A DNA stretch of 64,000 nt from Primula veris (lineage: Eukaryota > Streptophyta > Magnoliopsida > Ericales > Primulaceae). How positions within the stretch are numbered: the first letter of the stretch is position 1; each line of letters begins with the position of its first letter. The stretch is from NCBI GenBank assembly GCA_963682055.1, contig OY821747.1:17968258-18032257 (forward strand), given 5' to 3'. Below are positions 45,392-57,507 of the stretch, in pieces. The notes beneath the pieces are model-generated. The model made no database searches. It was not told where the DNA came from and saw only the letters and a list, made by a program, of their open reading frames with translations. The translations under genes and the position numbers were made by a program.

Positions 45392-46200
45392 TATGAAAGC
45401 AGAAATTGAATCGCGTGGGTTAGATATATATGTTACCTGATTCCATTTTTTTCAACTCGTGCTATTCCTTCTTATACCATTCTGTTCAACTAGAAGCACT
45501 CCCACTATAATCATCTTTATCCGACATTAAAAGCTGCAATAGAATAAACTCATAATGAGGAATCATGGACCTTAGCGTTGATTAATTCTCCAAGAATAAT
45601 CAACTTTAGACTAACTCTCACTAATGAACATACAAACTGCTATATTTTGGATGATATAAAAGGATTTTTGTAATTAAAATCAACAAGATCCAAATAAAAC
45701 TATAGGACATATCAATAGCTAACCCGTGCCGCAAAGAAAACTACCAAATCACAAAGTTAAGGACACTACACATTAGAATTTAAAGATTTCGAGTTACTCT
45801 CGAACTAATGAAGTAGTATTACCCTACTTTTTGAGTTAATTTGACACTACACGTTTAACCGTCTACTATCAAAACAATGATAAATATCCGGGCCTCATGA
45901 GAATAAATGCCTGCGTAATTTCCATATGCTTCTAAGCCAAATTTGCAACATAAGACAATAGTGATAAATAGTATCATGTTAACTTCGTTCAATAAATTAT
46001 ATGTTACTCATGGTGTAAATGTAATTGAGGAAGGATGAAGTGGTGTCCAGAGGTTGCAGGAGTTTCTCATCGAATATTTGGCACATAAGTTAATAGGTCG
46101 GAGTATCAAAAAAATTCAAGTAATTTATCGGAAAAGATGATGCATCTTACCGTAACAATATAAGTACAATAGAGTTTCCGTATGCTAACATCATCATCAT
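45392..46200. other. CACTA-like element interior, no feature seen
   Basis: AT-rich sequence without coding signal. Confidence 0.4.
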
Positions 46201-46207
46201 CATGATT

Positions 46208-46224
46208 ATTTTTTTTTTTTTTTA

Positions 46225-46267
<43 letters not shown>

Positions 46268-46276
46268 ATTATAATC
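46208..46276. repeat. (ATT)n microsatellite with T run
   Basis: A run of 15 T followed by about 14 ATT units. Confidence 0.95.
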
Positions 46277-46734
46277 AAAGAGGGACAACCCCCATGTATT
46301 TCCAAAATTGGGCCTAACCTAACTTTACAAACTTTCTTACCTGCTAACCTTATTATAAATACATTATTTAAGTACATTATAGTTTCTCGAGTCTATATAA
46401 GCATATAAAAAATCAAGCGATATTTTTTTACCACAGTCTCAAGACTGTGTTGCTCAAATATTTGACAGAAGACTAAAATTAGGATGTCATTTGGAATCTC
46501 GAAATCTGCCATACATATAATTTCATTTACCGAATAATTCATTGCTTGATTAGCATTTAAAAAGGTTCTTCAAAAAAGAAACGATATTATAAAATTTTAT
46601 TAAATTAGTGTATCAGAGTAGAGTACGTAGAACCAAAAAAATTGAAATCATCATTTCATCGAGCACCTTGTGAGCATGGCTTAATCCCACTTAATTCCAA
46701 AACTATAATAATGCAACTTATAATAAACACAAAA

Positions 46735-47060
46735 ATATTGAAGATATAAACCCTAATTAACTCAAACTTACCGAAACAAACAGAGATGAAACCTTAGTTA
46801 AGTCAATTTTACCGAAATCAGAGATATAAGCATTAATTAACTCAACTTTAACAAAATATAAGCTCTAATTAACTTGATATTCTTTTAACGAAATCAAAGA
46901 TAAAAACCCCAATTAACATGATGCTGAAAAATCAGAGATATAAAGCCCTAAATCACTCGATTTCACCCAAAAAATCCAAAAATCCAAAGATAAAAGCACT
47001 TATTGACTCGATCATAAGGAAATTACAAATATATGCCGTATTTAACCCAATATTCAAACA
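46735..47060. repeat. Degenerate tandem repeat of about 45-65 bp
   Basis: Repeated pattern ATAAACCCTAATTAACTCAA - CTTTACCGAAATCAGAGA, seen at about 46745, 46795, 46830, 46865, 46905, 46940 and 46985, with variable spacing. It resembles the subterminal arrays of CACTA elements or the leader of a captured gene. Confidence 0.6.
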
Positions 47061-47486
47061 AAATCTAAAATATAACATTAACTTACTGATAACGAGATAT
47101 GAAGTTATAGAGCAAGTGAGAGGATTTTACCAAAACTGTGATTGGAGAAATCACCATGGATGAGAGAGAGAGAGAGAGTTGTGGGTGAAGCCTGTGAGAA
47201 AGGAGAGTCAGTGAAATATATTAGTTTGCACGGTCACTCGTTTTCACGCGTGTTTTTTTTTTACCGGATGTATCAATTATCACAAACTATATAATTTAAT
47301 CTTATTTAAATTAGTTGGATTATTTTCCGTTGAGTTTGTCCAGTGTTTTCTGTTTGTACACCGATTGTGACAAAAAAATTGGAAAATTGATGTTTAGCGA
47401 CCTCAGCACCTTTTCGTCACTAAAAATACATGCTATTAGTGACCACGTAGAATAAGTTCGTCATTAAATGTAACTATTCTTGTAGC

Positions 47487-47690
47487 ATGCATGTTGGAGG
47501 GAATAGATTGATTGTTGCTGAGTCTGATGGTGGAGAGAATTATAAAATGGGGGCCTCAAGGGTTGGATCTATGTACAAGAGCTCTGGAGATGAAGGAAAG
47601 GGACGAGGGGAGACAATGCTTTTTGTGGAGAACATAGGGCAGGGGAAGAGGGAGAGAGTTTTGAGAAGGAAACGTATCTTTTGCATTTAG
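47487..47690 (+). other. Short ORF beside the CACTA-like element, unrecognised
   Basis: 67 codons: MHVGGNRLIVAESDGGENYK, then a basic Gly-rich stretch (KSSGDEGKGRGET; GKRERVLRRKR). Coding-like composition but no known domain. It may be the continuation of 42660-42782, separated by the CACTA-like insertion; possibly part of a LINE ORF1, given the LINE RNase H fragment nearby. Confidence 0.3.
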
Positions 47691-47799
47691 ACTGTGGGAA
47701 CCTTTCATGGAATTCTAATGTATTTTGTGAAAGGGGTACTGCTATAAACCCGAAGAAGTGACTAAGCTCTCTTTTGTATTAGTAATTCCAGTGTTAAAC

Positions 47800-48085
47800 T
47801 CTCTATAGATATAAGGAATTAAAACCTTCTTTTCCTTTTTTAATTGCTCAATATAAGTCATAGTATCTCTGATTTCCCATGGGCACTTGAATTTTTTATT
47901 TATAATATTAATCAGAGAAAGAGAATCGGTCTCTAAAATGATTTTTTTCTTCAGTAATTAGCCTTGAAGCCAGTAATAAAGCTTTAGTCTCAGCTTCGAG
48001 ACTTGATTCACACCTTTGAGTACAACTAACCCACTTAATAAAAGACCTGTATTGTCTCTTTGTAAGCCACCACAACTTCGAGATA
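47800..48085 (-). pseudogene. LINE RNase H-like fragment
   Basis: The minus strand encodes IKWVSCTQRCESSLEAETKA, LLLASRLITEEKN and, after a frameshift, ILETDSLSLINIINKKFKCP and DTMTYIEQL. The ExxA and xTDS motifs are those of the RNase H domain at the 3' end of plant LINEs (reverse transcriptase-associated RNase H, PF13456 type). Only the 3' part of such an element remains. Confidence 0.7.
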
Positions 48086-48422
48086 ATTGATTAAGTCATG
48101 ACAATCAGAAGTCTGAGTATGATTGTCTTTGAGTTCGGCTGAGGAAATTGTTGCTTTCGATTTTTTTTACTTTGTCTCTGACTATACCTATTTACTGTGA
48201 TCGTTTTCGCTATTATTTACCGAAGTTGGAAAGTGGTGATAAATATGAGTTTATTGCAAGATAAAATAGTGAAAATTCTTGGGATTCAACAAATGATTGG
48301 TTTGCGGGTAATTGTATGATTATTCTTGGCTTGGGATATGTCAATACAAATCACGATTTAGGCTTTGCTTTGTAGTTTTATCATGCTGTGACTTTTATTA
48401 GTTGTATTCTATTCCCTCAACC
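48086..48422. other. No feature seen
   Basis: AT-rich flank up to the Tekay LTR; the last five bases CAACC would be the left copy of its target duplication, but the right end is lost. Confidence 0.4.
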
Positions 48423-50112
48423 TGTCACGCCCCAAAATCCGTAAAACACGAACACAAGGCATGACCTTTTTAAACAAAAGGAAAAAGAAATCTGTTGGTA
48501 CGAAATTTAATTTTTAAAAGAAGATAACTTGCGAGCTAAAGGAAAGGTAAACGAATAAATAAAAGTGTTTGCCAAACGTGGCTACAAGACCAGAAAGTTT
48601 TGACAATTTATAAAAGAATACCAAACAAAAGTAATTTGCCCGTAGGCTACAACCTCAAAAATATAATCTAAGTAAAAATAATGCAACTGAAAGAAGACCC
48701 GAGCCCATGCGATACCTTGCTAATGCTCCTAACCAAACGCCTCAACCTAAGTTGTACCTGAAATACAAAACTGTAGCGGTGAGTCCCACGCACATACATA
48801 GACGGGACGGCACCACAAAATACCGTCACTCCATCCCATAAATGCAAGAACTCACAAACAACAACTACGATAATCAACGTATAAAAAGAAATATAATAAC
48901 ATCGTACAACAAAATAAATTAAATAACGTCAACACACATCTATAGCAAACATGGACCTCTCACGCCACCTACCCCAGTCCGTAAGGTAGGTCATTCCCTA
49001 TCCCCTCAGCCGTCTTATGTCCCTGGAATTAGGAAGAGACATAGACCAGTGCTAACATAAAAATAGATTTAAAGTGCGCACTTAGAACTCTCATGCCACT
49101 CGTCCCAGTCCGTAAGACGAGTCATTCCCTATCCCCTCGGCCGTCTATTGTCCCCGGAATTAGAAAGAGACATAGACCATTGCTAACGTATAAATATTAA
49201 GGCCTCGGCCAATAATATTATACTATTCAAATAACACAATCTCATACGTCACTTTAACGTAATTCAACAAAACACGTAAGCATAGGTGCTAGATTCACAA
49301 CTAGCCAAACAAGTCCCAATCAACATAAAAACTCATTCATGCATATTAACAAACACCTTGTATGCATAAACTACAATTCATCTTTATTCAACATAATTTT
49401 ACACAATTTCATCAACAACTATAATATCACATAATCAACTCATAAAACATGCAAACCCATCCATAACCTCATTAATTTGAAATTAATATAACTAAGGTCT
49501 CAACATCTACAATTCAAATAATGGAACTAAAAGTGCAACAAATAAAACCCAATTAACAATTTAAGAACATAATTAATATAAAAGGCAAAAACCACCAATT
49601 TATAATAAACGCAAAACCTAATCCTAACATACACCCTCGTCTAGTCGCTATGGATAACCCCCGTTACCTTAGTGCGTAGAGGAGATGCTTCCGGTAAGAA
49701 TCCGCTAACGTGGTTTCTTCTTCTTCTTCCTAAGCTTTGAAATCTCCCTTTTCTCTCTTTTCTTTCTTGTTTTTAGGTTTACTGCTTTGAAAGTGGGCTG
49801 AATTGAAGATGTAAAAACTGTTTTGAGAAAGTTTGTGAAAGCGAACTATTTGGTCCCCAAAATTTTAAAAGTTAACTCATGATCCAAAAATATTGTTTTA
49901 CTATTCAAAAATAACAAATCTTTAGAAACAAATCTATTGGGTCCTTTTATTAATAAAATTAGTAACAGGTTTTTAAAATAAATTTTTCGGAAGAGTTTTG
50001 GTTTTTGGCTAAAAATTAGTCGAGTGACCGGTTTTTGGCAAAATTTGTATAAAACGTTTTTGGATAAATTAAATCATAAATAAAACCATTTATAAAAATA
50101 CAGGATGTTACA
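48423..50112 (-). repeat. 3' LTR of the Tekay-like element
   Basis: Starts TGTAACATCCTG on the minus strand and ends GGGGCGTGACA. It is adjacent on its inner side to the purine-rich tract TTAAGGAGGGTTAG. It contains the paired 130-bp blocks in reverse. Confidence 0.9.
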
Positions 50113-50344
50113 ACTAACCCTCCTTAAAAGAATTTCGTCCCGAAATTTCCTCGCTAAACAACTATACCCAGAAATAATAAACTTTAATAAATAAGCCCAT
50201 AAAAATTTAAACGTGCAATTCGTGTCATAATTCAAGAAATAAAATACGCAGGGTTCACAACCCGTAACAAATCCATAACTCAAGTACATGAACAACATGT
50301 AAAAATCTCAAATAAGGTAAACGCCTATATACAATATCAAACAG

Positions 50345-50558
50345 AATAAAAGACAACAACTCAACAACTCCGTAAACTCTAGGCGTTACAACAAAAATAA
50401 ACTACAAACTCTAGGCGTTACAACAATAAACAACTCCATAAACTCTAGACGTTACAACAAAAATAAACTCCAAACTCTAGGCGTTACAACAAAAAACAAC
50501 TCCGTAAACTTTAGGCGTTACAAAAAAAATAAACTCCAAACTCTAGGCGTTACAACCC
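50345..50558. repeat. Tandem repeat in the Tekay 3' untranslated region
   Basis: Seven units of a sequence ending in (T)AAACTCTAGGCGTTACAAC, about 27-34 bp each, alternating between CAACTCCGTAAACTC and AAATAAACTCCAAACTC forms (period of two units about 64 bp). The related element at 12180-12270 has only the unexpanded sequence, so this array grew in this copy or its subfamily. Confidence 0.9.
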
Positions 50559-50599
50559 TTCCCCGATAAAGAAATTTTGTCCCGAAATTAGAAAACATC

Positions 50600-51789
50600 T
50601 AAACAAAAGTACATAAAGAAAGCACGACGTCAGCATACTTCCTCTTCATCTCATCTTCACGTTCCCAAGTTGCCTCCTCGGCCCCATGGTGTTTCCAAAC
50701 TACCTTTACCAATCTAATCGTTTTTCCTCGAAGTTCCTTCTGTTGCACATCGATAATCCTCATAGGTCCCACCTCATAGGTCACATCCGCACTAACCTCA
50801 ATGTCCTCAAAGTCCACCACGTGTGAAGGGTCGTGATGGTACTTTTTCAACATTGACACATGGAACACCGGGTGAACCCCCGCCAACTTTGGTGGCAAGT
50901 CCAACCGGTATGCAACTTCTCCAACTCAGTCCACGATCTCAAATAGTCCGATAAATCTCGGGCTCAACTTCCCTTTAGAGCCAAACCTCATAATCCCCTT
51001 CCTTGGCAAAACTCGCAAAAATACTTGATCCCCCTTTTCGAACTCCAAAGGTCTCCTCCTCTTATCCGCATAACTCTTTTGCCTACTTCGAGCCGTCTCA
51101 AGTCTTTGTCGAATTAACTTAATCTTTTCTGTTGTCTCTTGAATCAATTTAGTCCTAACATTTCCTCTTCTCCCACCTTGGTCCAACATACCGAAGACCT
51201 ACACGGCCGCCCGTATAAAGCCTCGAAAGGTGCCATGCCAATACTAGCTTGAAAGCTATTATTATACGCAAACTCCACTAAGGGTAGATGGCTCTCCCAG
51301 CCTGCCTTGAAGTCATTCACACATGCACACAACATATCCTCTAGCACTTGGATAGTCCGCTCCGATTGTCCATCCGTTTGGGGATGAAACGCCGTACTCA
51401 TTGTCAACTTGGTCCCTAAGGCATTTTGCAATGCGCCCCAGAACTTTGACATAAACCTCGCGTCTCGATCCGATACTATCGAAATCGGTACCCCATGAAG
51501 TCTAAAAATTTCCTTAATATACTTTCGTCCCAAGATTTCCACCGAATTCGTCATCTTAATTGCAATGAAGTGTGCGGATTTGGTCAAACGGTCGACCACA
51601 ACCCACACAGCGTCATTCCCACTTACCAATTTAGGTAAGTTGGTCACAAAATCCATTGCTATCCTTTCCCACTTCCATTCTGCCACCGGTAAAGGTTGGA
51701 GCATACCCGCCGGCCTCTGGTGTTCCGCTTTCACTTGCTGGCAAGTTAGGCACTTGCTAACATATGAAGCTACATCTTGTTTCATTTCG
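50600..51789 (-). pseudogene. Tekay-like integrase and chromodomain
   Basis: Integrase zinc region (CLTCQQVKAEH), catalytic core with D,D,E in ERIAMDFVTNLPK, VSDRDARFMSKFW and [13 protein letters not shown], then [16 protein letters not shown] and a chromodomain at 50605-50790 (LVKVVWKHHGAEEATWERED). The chromodomain would guide integration to modified histones. A frameshift near 51160 and a further break near 50926 disrupt it. Confidence 0.88.
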
Positions 51790-53400
51790 GGTCACCAAAA
51801 TTGTCTCTTCGCATCGTGATACATTTCCATCCCGCCGGGATGAACGACTAATCGGGAGTGGTGAAACTCGTTTAATACCTCGTTCCTCATGTTTTCTGTC
51901 ACATAAGTCCTTCCCTTAAATCATAGTCCTCCATTGGTTCCTTTCATCCAACCATCTAATCCTTCGCTCGAACTCATTTGTTTCTCATAGTTCTCCACTT
52001 TCTCATCCCCATCTTGTGCTTCCAGAACCCTACTCATAAGTTCTGGTTGCACCACTATTGTGTATAGGGTCCCCACATCAACATGTTCCAACTCCAAGTT
52101 GAACTCGTTCACCTTTCCCATCATCCTCCATTCCTCGATCGCCACATGCGCAAAGGTCGCATGGGACTTTCGACTCAAAGCATCCGCCACTACATTGGCC
52201 TTTCCCGGATGATAGTGCAAGTCATAGTCGTACTGTTCCAAATATTCCATCCATCGCCATTGTCGCATATTTAGATCACGTTGGGTAAAAATATGCCCTA
52301 AGATCTTGTGATCCGAGAACACTTCAAACTTTTCCCCAAACAGATAATGCCTCCATATCTTCAACGCATGTACTATTGCCGCTAGCTCTAGGTCATGAGT
52401 CGGATAGTTCTTTTCGTGAATCTTTAGTTGTCATGAAGAATATGCGATAACCTTTCCGTCTTGCATCAAGATGCAACCCAAACCTTCCTTCGAAGCATCG
52501 CAATACACTTGGTAACCCTTCACTTGCTCGGGAATAACTAGTATGGGGGAACTAGTCAGCCACTTCTTGAGCTCTAGGAAAGCTTCCTCGCAAGCCTCAC
52601 TCCACACGAACTTCACCCCTTTCTTGGTAAGTTGAGTCATTGGAGTCGCTAACTTTGAGAAATCCTTGACGAACCGTCGATACTATCCCGTTAAACCCAA
52701 GAAACTTCGAATCTCGAACACATTCTTCGGTTGTGTCCAATTCGAAACCGCTCAATTTTCATCGCGTCCACCTTAACCCCTTTTTTCTGAGATCACATGT
52801 CCGAGAAATTTCACCTCATTTAACCAAAACTCACATTTGCTAAACTTTCCGTAAAATTGGTGCTCTCTCAACGTGAGCAACACTAAACGGAGATGCTCCT
52901 CGTGTTTCTCTCTTGAACACGAATAAATCAAGATATCGTCGACAAAGACCACCACGAACTTGTCGAGATACTCCTTAAAGATTCGGTTCATTAACTCCAT
53001 AAATGCCGCCGGAGCATTAGTTAACCCGAATGGCATGACCACAAACTCATAGTGACCATACCGGGTCCTAAAGGCCGTTTTCAAAATATCCTCATCCTTC
53101 ACCCTCAATTGGTGATAGCCTGATCGCAAGTCGATTTTTGAAAAGAACGTCGCTCCCTTCAATTGGTCAAACAAATTGTCAATCCGAGGTAGTGGGTAGT
53201 TATTCTTAATAGTCACCCTATTTAGCTTTCGATAGTTGATGCACATCCTCATCGATCCATCTTTCTTTTGCACGAATAAGGCCGGTGCCGCCCACGGTGA
53301 TGTACTCCGCCTAATAAACCCCTTCTCCAGCAGTTCCTCTAACTGCTTACTTAACTCTTTTAACTCAGCCGGTGCCAATCGGTACGGGGAAATGGCTATG
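51790..53400 (-). pseudogene. Tekay-like reverse transcriptase and RNase H
   Basis: Same minus-strand frame through most of it. [35 protein letters not shown], and FVDDILIYS (catalytic DD). Connection and RNase [34 protein letters not shown] and [11 protein letters not shown]. Stops and small indels separate the pieces near 52770-52640, 52430 and 51900. Confidence 0.88.
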
Positions 53401-55396
53401 GGTGCCGTTCCTGGTACCTAGTCGATAGAAAAATCTAACCCTCTCTTCGGTGGTAACCCAGGTAGATCCTTCGGAAATACATCTCTAAAGTCGTCCACTA
53501 CGTGTGGCCACATTTCCACTTCCTCGTCATTATCCACTATCGAGAGACTAGCCAAAAGACAAGATAGGTTGCCCACAACCCGCTTGGAATAATAAGGAAT
53601 AGAAGAAAGGGTAGCGTCCCTTTCCCCACTAAAGAACACCTCATCTCCGGATGAAGTTGTAAGGAAAATTTTTTGTCGAACACAATCGATGAAGGAGTTG
53701 AAATGAACCAACCAGTCCATTCCAAGTATCACGTCGAACCCCGATATCTCTATAACAACTAAAACTAACATAAACAGGTGGTCCGCGACCACCATCTCAC
53801 AAGACCGACACACTCGGTCCAACACAACTCGACCCCCAACATGAGTCTCTACAACAATCGGGTTCTCTAGAACCCCAATTTCAACTAGACTTCTAGATAT
53901 AAAAGAACGCGAAGCTCCCGTATCAAAAAGAACATGTGCCCAAGATGAGCACACAAGAACCATACCTTGTACATTTTCCGGGTCTCCTTGGTTTGGCAAC
54001 TGTGGCAAGGCATATAGACGAGCTTGAGCAGGTGGGTTACCTTGTGGTCCTTGATTTCCCTCATTATTTCCTCGGTTCCCCAGGCCTTGATGGCCTCCTC
54101 GGTAGTTCCTATGGTTTCCCCCTCCTTGGTGGTTACCTCGAAACCCTCCCCCTTGGTTCCCAAGTAATTGGTATTGTGGCACAAATTTTGGTCCTTTTGG
54201 TGGTGGTGGTGGCAACCTAGGTTGGTTAAATGGCCGGTTGGTGTTGATTCTTCCTTGTCCCAAGGTACAAACTCTTGCCGTATGTCCAAACCGGTTGCAT
54301 GCCCTACATTGGACTCTAGGGCATTTGAATTGTCGATGATTAGCATCTCCACATGTGAAACACGCTCTCTTCACTATGGTGTTTGTTGGTAGTAGGTTAA
54401 AACCCCTCTCTCCTGTTATGGAAAACATGAATTATTCGCCATATCCCAAGTCCGCTTTTTCTCTTTCCTTGGAGCATTTCCAGTTTTCGACTTCTCCGAG
54501 ATTCTCTTGCTATGGAGTAGAGCTTCTTCCACAGCTTGAGCCGATTTTACCAACTCATTATAGTTGACATGGCAGGCTGATGCCAATTGCAATGAGATGG
54601 TCGGGTTCAGCCCCTTCATGAATCTCCTACATTTTTCCGCACCCCTTAGAACCGAGTCTGGGGCATACCTCGAGAGTGAGGTAAACTTAACTGGTATGCT
54701 TGAACGGTCATACCCCCTTGATATAGTTCATCGAACCGCCTCCTCATTTCATCGTTATAATAATCGGGAAGAAACTGTCGATTGAACAATTCGATGAATT
54801 CATTCCAGTCGATGTTGGTTAAGTCGTAAGTATCCACGATCCCTAACCACCACTTCCGTGCTTCACCCTTTAGGTGAAACTGAGCCATATTCACCCGTTG
54901 TTCTCCATCTACTATCCCCGCTGCCGATAGGTATTTCTCCATTTCGTCCACCCATCCCTCAGCTATGGATGGTTCACCTATCCCATCGAAAGTTGGAGAA
55001 CCCAATCGGGTGAAGTTAAGCAATCCATTGTTACTTGAACTCCCCAGCTTGTGCATTATGCGCCATCATTTACACCACCTTCTGAAGGTCGGTCATCACT
55101 TGGTTAGCGTTTACCGATTCCGGTTCTGGTACGAAGGTCTCTTCTTCTCCCTCATTCATCTCCTCATACACATTCTAAACCTCTACCTCCTCCTCGGGTT
55201 GTTCAGGTGGTGGGGCACTAGCGTTACCTCTCCCCCCATGACCTCTTGCAGCCCTTCTTTCTCGAGTTGCTCCCCGCCCCCTTGGAGCTCTTCTTCCTCT
55301 TCCATTTGCCCCACTTCGGGTAGCCGCACCGCTTGATGGTGGTGCGCCCCCGCATGTAGCTGGCCCCCTTCCACTAGTCCTTGTGGTAATAGCCAT
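53401..55396 (-). pseudogene. Tekay-like gag and protease
   Basis: Gag begins at the ATG at 55396 (MAITTRTSGRGPATCGG) with an RG-rich N-terminus. The core at 55056-54646 (FDGIGEPSIAEGWVDEMEKY; GEARKWWLGI; FIELFNRQFLPDYY) is in another frame. A CCHC knuckle near 54360 (CFTCGDANHRQFKC) is followed by protease with VLFDTGASRSFIS (catalytic Asp in DTGA) and DVILGMDWL. Frames change at about 55100, 54640 and 54420, so it is not functional. Confidence 0.85.
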
Positions 55397-56449
55397 GACT
55401 ACAAACATTTAAAACTGACACTTTAGTTGTCTCACTCGACACTACTACTCATACATGTATATTCATAAATGATAAAAACTCGTTTTACATATTAATCACT
55501 TTATCAAGCTTTCTAAAATTCAAAATCATCGAGTACTGAAATACGAAGCCAACGGTTCAAGCGGAATTAAATTCGGAGTAAAAACGAAGGAGTTATAAAC
55601 GTTTAAAGTATAGCGAGAAAACCACAAAATTGCCAGAACACGACCGATCGTTTTGGTCCAAATATTACCTGAGATGTCAGAAAGATATGACCGGTCGTTT
55701 TTGACAAACGACCGATCGTTTTTGACAAACGACCGATTGTTTTTTGGTCAAAATCTGACCAGAAAGGTTTGAAAAATTCGACCGATCGTTTTGACAAACG
55801 ACCGATCGTTTTTTTTTTTTTGCAGAAAATTATCGACACAAAAACGTAAAATTTCTCAACACTTGTAAATTCCTTACATGGAACATATCACACAACTACA
55901 TCATTTTATTTCACAACATTACGATCAACATCCATTCTCATAAAATGTTCATTACCACACAAGTTAATAATTTAATAACACACTACATAAAACCATCAAC
56001 TTCACAATTCTCGCACTCTAATAGTTCGCTACTACTCGACATGCAAACTTATACCTCATACACACTATATAAATCTACACATGCATACAAAAGAACACAA
56101 AAGTACGAGGGATAACTCATCACGATACGTTATCCTAAAGCACCCGAGTGTCCTCGCATACTCTAGAACTCCACATCACTAAGGTATTCCTTCACACATA
56201 CCGATGAGAGGTCCACCCACTAGTTTGGCGAGCCGGGATCAACAAGCGTCCCCATTGTCCCCAACTTGCCTCACATGAGGACTTTCCTTTCATCAACTAC
56301 TTCTAAATTCTAGCTACATGTCTTAAGCTAAATGTAATCCCCCGTTTTTGAAAAAAATTAAATTTTTGGAAAAAGTTTTGTGAAAATCATACGATGGATC
56401 TTGGTCTAACGGTTACCCATCTTCCCGTCCTCCCAAAGTATACAAGAAC
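55397..56449 (-). other. 5' leader of the Tekay-like element
   Basis: About 1 kb of non-coding sequence between primer binding site and gag, containing the repeats at 55640-55820. No ORF of note. Confidence 0.6.
55640..55820. repeat. CGACCGATCGTTTTTGACAAA-type repeats in the Tekay leader
   Basis: At least five copies of a 20-21-bp unit with the palindrome CGATCG (variants CGGTCG and CGATTG), spaced irregularly, 650-830 bp from the primer binding site, upstream of the gag ATG. Confidence 0.85.
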
Positions 56450-56471
56450 CTAGTTAGCTCTGATACCAACT
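56450..56471 (-). promoter_or_regulatory. tRNA-iMet primer binding site of the Tekay-like element
   Basis: The minus strand reads TTGGTATCAGAGCTAACTAG shortly after the LTR end TGACA; TGGTATCAGAGC is the standard site complementary to initiator tRNA-Met. Confidence 0.92.
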
Positions 56472-57245
56472 TGTCACGCCCCAAAATCCGTAAAACACGA
56501 ACACAAGGCGTGACCTTTTTAAACAAAAGGAAAAAGAAACCTGTTGGTACGAAATTTAATTTTTAAAAGAAGATAACTTGCGAGCTAAAGGAAAAGTAAA
56601 TGAATAAATAAAAGTGTTTGCCAAACGCGGCTACAAGACCAGAAAGTTTTGACAATTTATAAAAGAATACCAAACAAAAGTAATTTGCCCGTAGGCCACA
56701 ACCTCAAAAATATAATCTAAGTAAAAAGAATGCAACTGAAAGAAGCCCCGATCCCATGCGATACCTTGCTAATGCTCCTAACCAAACACCTCAACCTAAG
56801 TTGTACCTGAAATACAAAACTGTAACGGTGAGTCCCACGCACATACATAGACGGGACGGCACCACAAAATACCGTCACTCCATCCCATAAATGCAAGAAC
56901 TCACAAACAACAACTACGATATTCAACGTATAAAAAGAAATATAATAACATCGTACAACGAAATAAATTAAATAACGTCAACACAGATCTATAGCAAACA
57001 TGGACATCTCATGCCACCTATCCCAGTCCGTAAGGTAGGTCATTCCCTATCCCCTCGTCGTCTTATGTCCCCGGAATTAGGAAGAGACATAGACCATTGC
57101 TAACATAAAAGTAGATTTAAAGGGTGCACTTGGACCTCTCATGCCACTCGTCCTAGTCCGTAAGACGAGTCATTCCCTATCTCCTCGGCCGTCTATTGTC
57201 CCCGGAATTAGGAAGAGACATAGACCATTGTTAACGTATAAATAT
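56472..57245 (-). repeat. 5' LTR remnant of the Tekay-like element
   Basis: 774 bp, the inner half only. It is very similar to 48423-49197 and breaks off after TATAAATATTA where the other LTR goes on with AGGCCTCGGCC. Host sequence follows directly. Confidence 0.88.
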
Positions 57246-57507
57246 TAATCCTTTATTTCTCTTGTGCACCACCATATGCTTTTTGATGTAGATATATAAA
57301 TCCTTTATTCGTATTTTTAAAAAAAATATTTTTAGTTTTTACAAAAAATATAGCTTATTGATTGTTTACAGTAATTATAATTAGAAGTTTAAATCGGCAT
57401 ATATTTTAAAAGGTGCTTTTATTTTTGAAGGGACTGCAAATGGAAGCAAGTGGAACATTTGATGAAAATAATGTACATCCGAGGACATCGCAGGAAATGG
57501 TGAAAAG
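57246..57507 (+). pseudogene. Host repeat-exon gene, copy 4 fragment
   Basis: 57246-57430 is intron sequence paralogous to about 63035-63208. The exon 57431-57507 (acceptor ttgaag) encodes GLQMEASGTFDENNVHPRTS. Its paralogue at 63209-63283 is 75 bp against 77 bp here, so a frame change is present. Confidence 0.55.

Larger units (their letters stand above)
42785..47486. mobile_element. CACTA-like DNA transposon carrying captured gene fragments
   Basis: Ends are inverted: left CTACAAGAATATAG (42785), right reverse complement CTACAAGAATAGTT (47485), close to the CACTACAAGAA ends of plant CACTA (En/Spm) elements. Subterminal regions carry many GTGACG/CGTCAC-type motifs on both sides (42820-43040 and 47395-47470), typical of transposase-binding repeats of this group. 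No transposase is recognisable, so it is non-autonomous. The outermost bases are degraded and a 3-bp duplication cannot be confirmed. The interior holds exons from host genes on the minus strand. Confidence 0.7.
48423..57245 (-). mobile_element. Tekay-like Ty3/gypsy chromovirus, decayed, 5' LTR truncated
   Basis: 3' LTR 48423-50112, internal region 50113-56471, 5' LTR remnant 56472-57245. The tRNA-iMet primer site, the gag-PR-RT-RH-IN order and a C-terminal chromodomain place it with the Tekay/Del chromoviruses. The coding region has several frameshifts and stops. The outer half of the 5' LTR is missing and joined to host gene sequence at about 57246. Confidence 0.9.

Noticed and set aside
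42785..47486. 3-bp CACTA target duplication
   Set aside because: Candidate flanks (GTG on the left, TGC on the right) do not agree; the element is called on inverted ends and subterminal motifs only.
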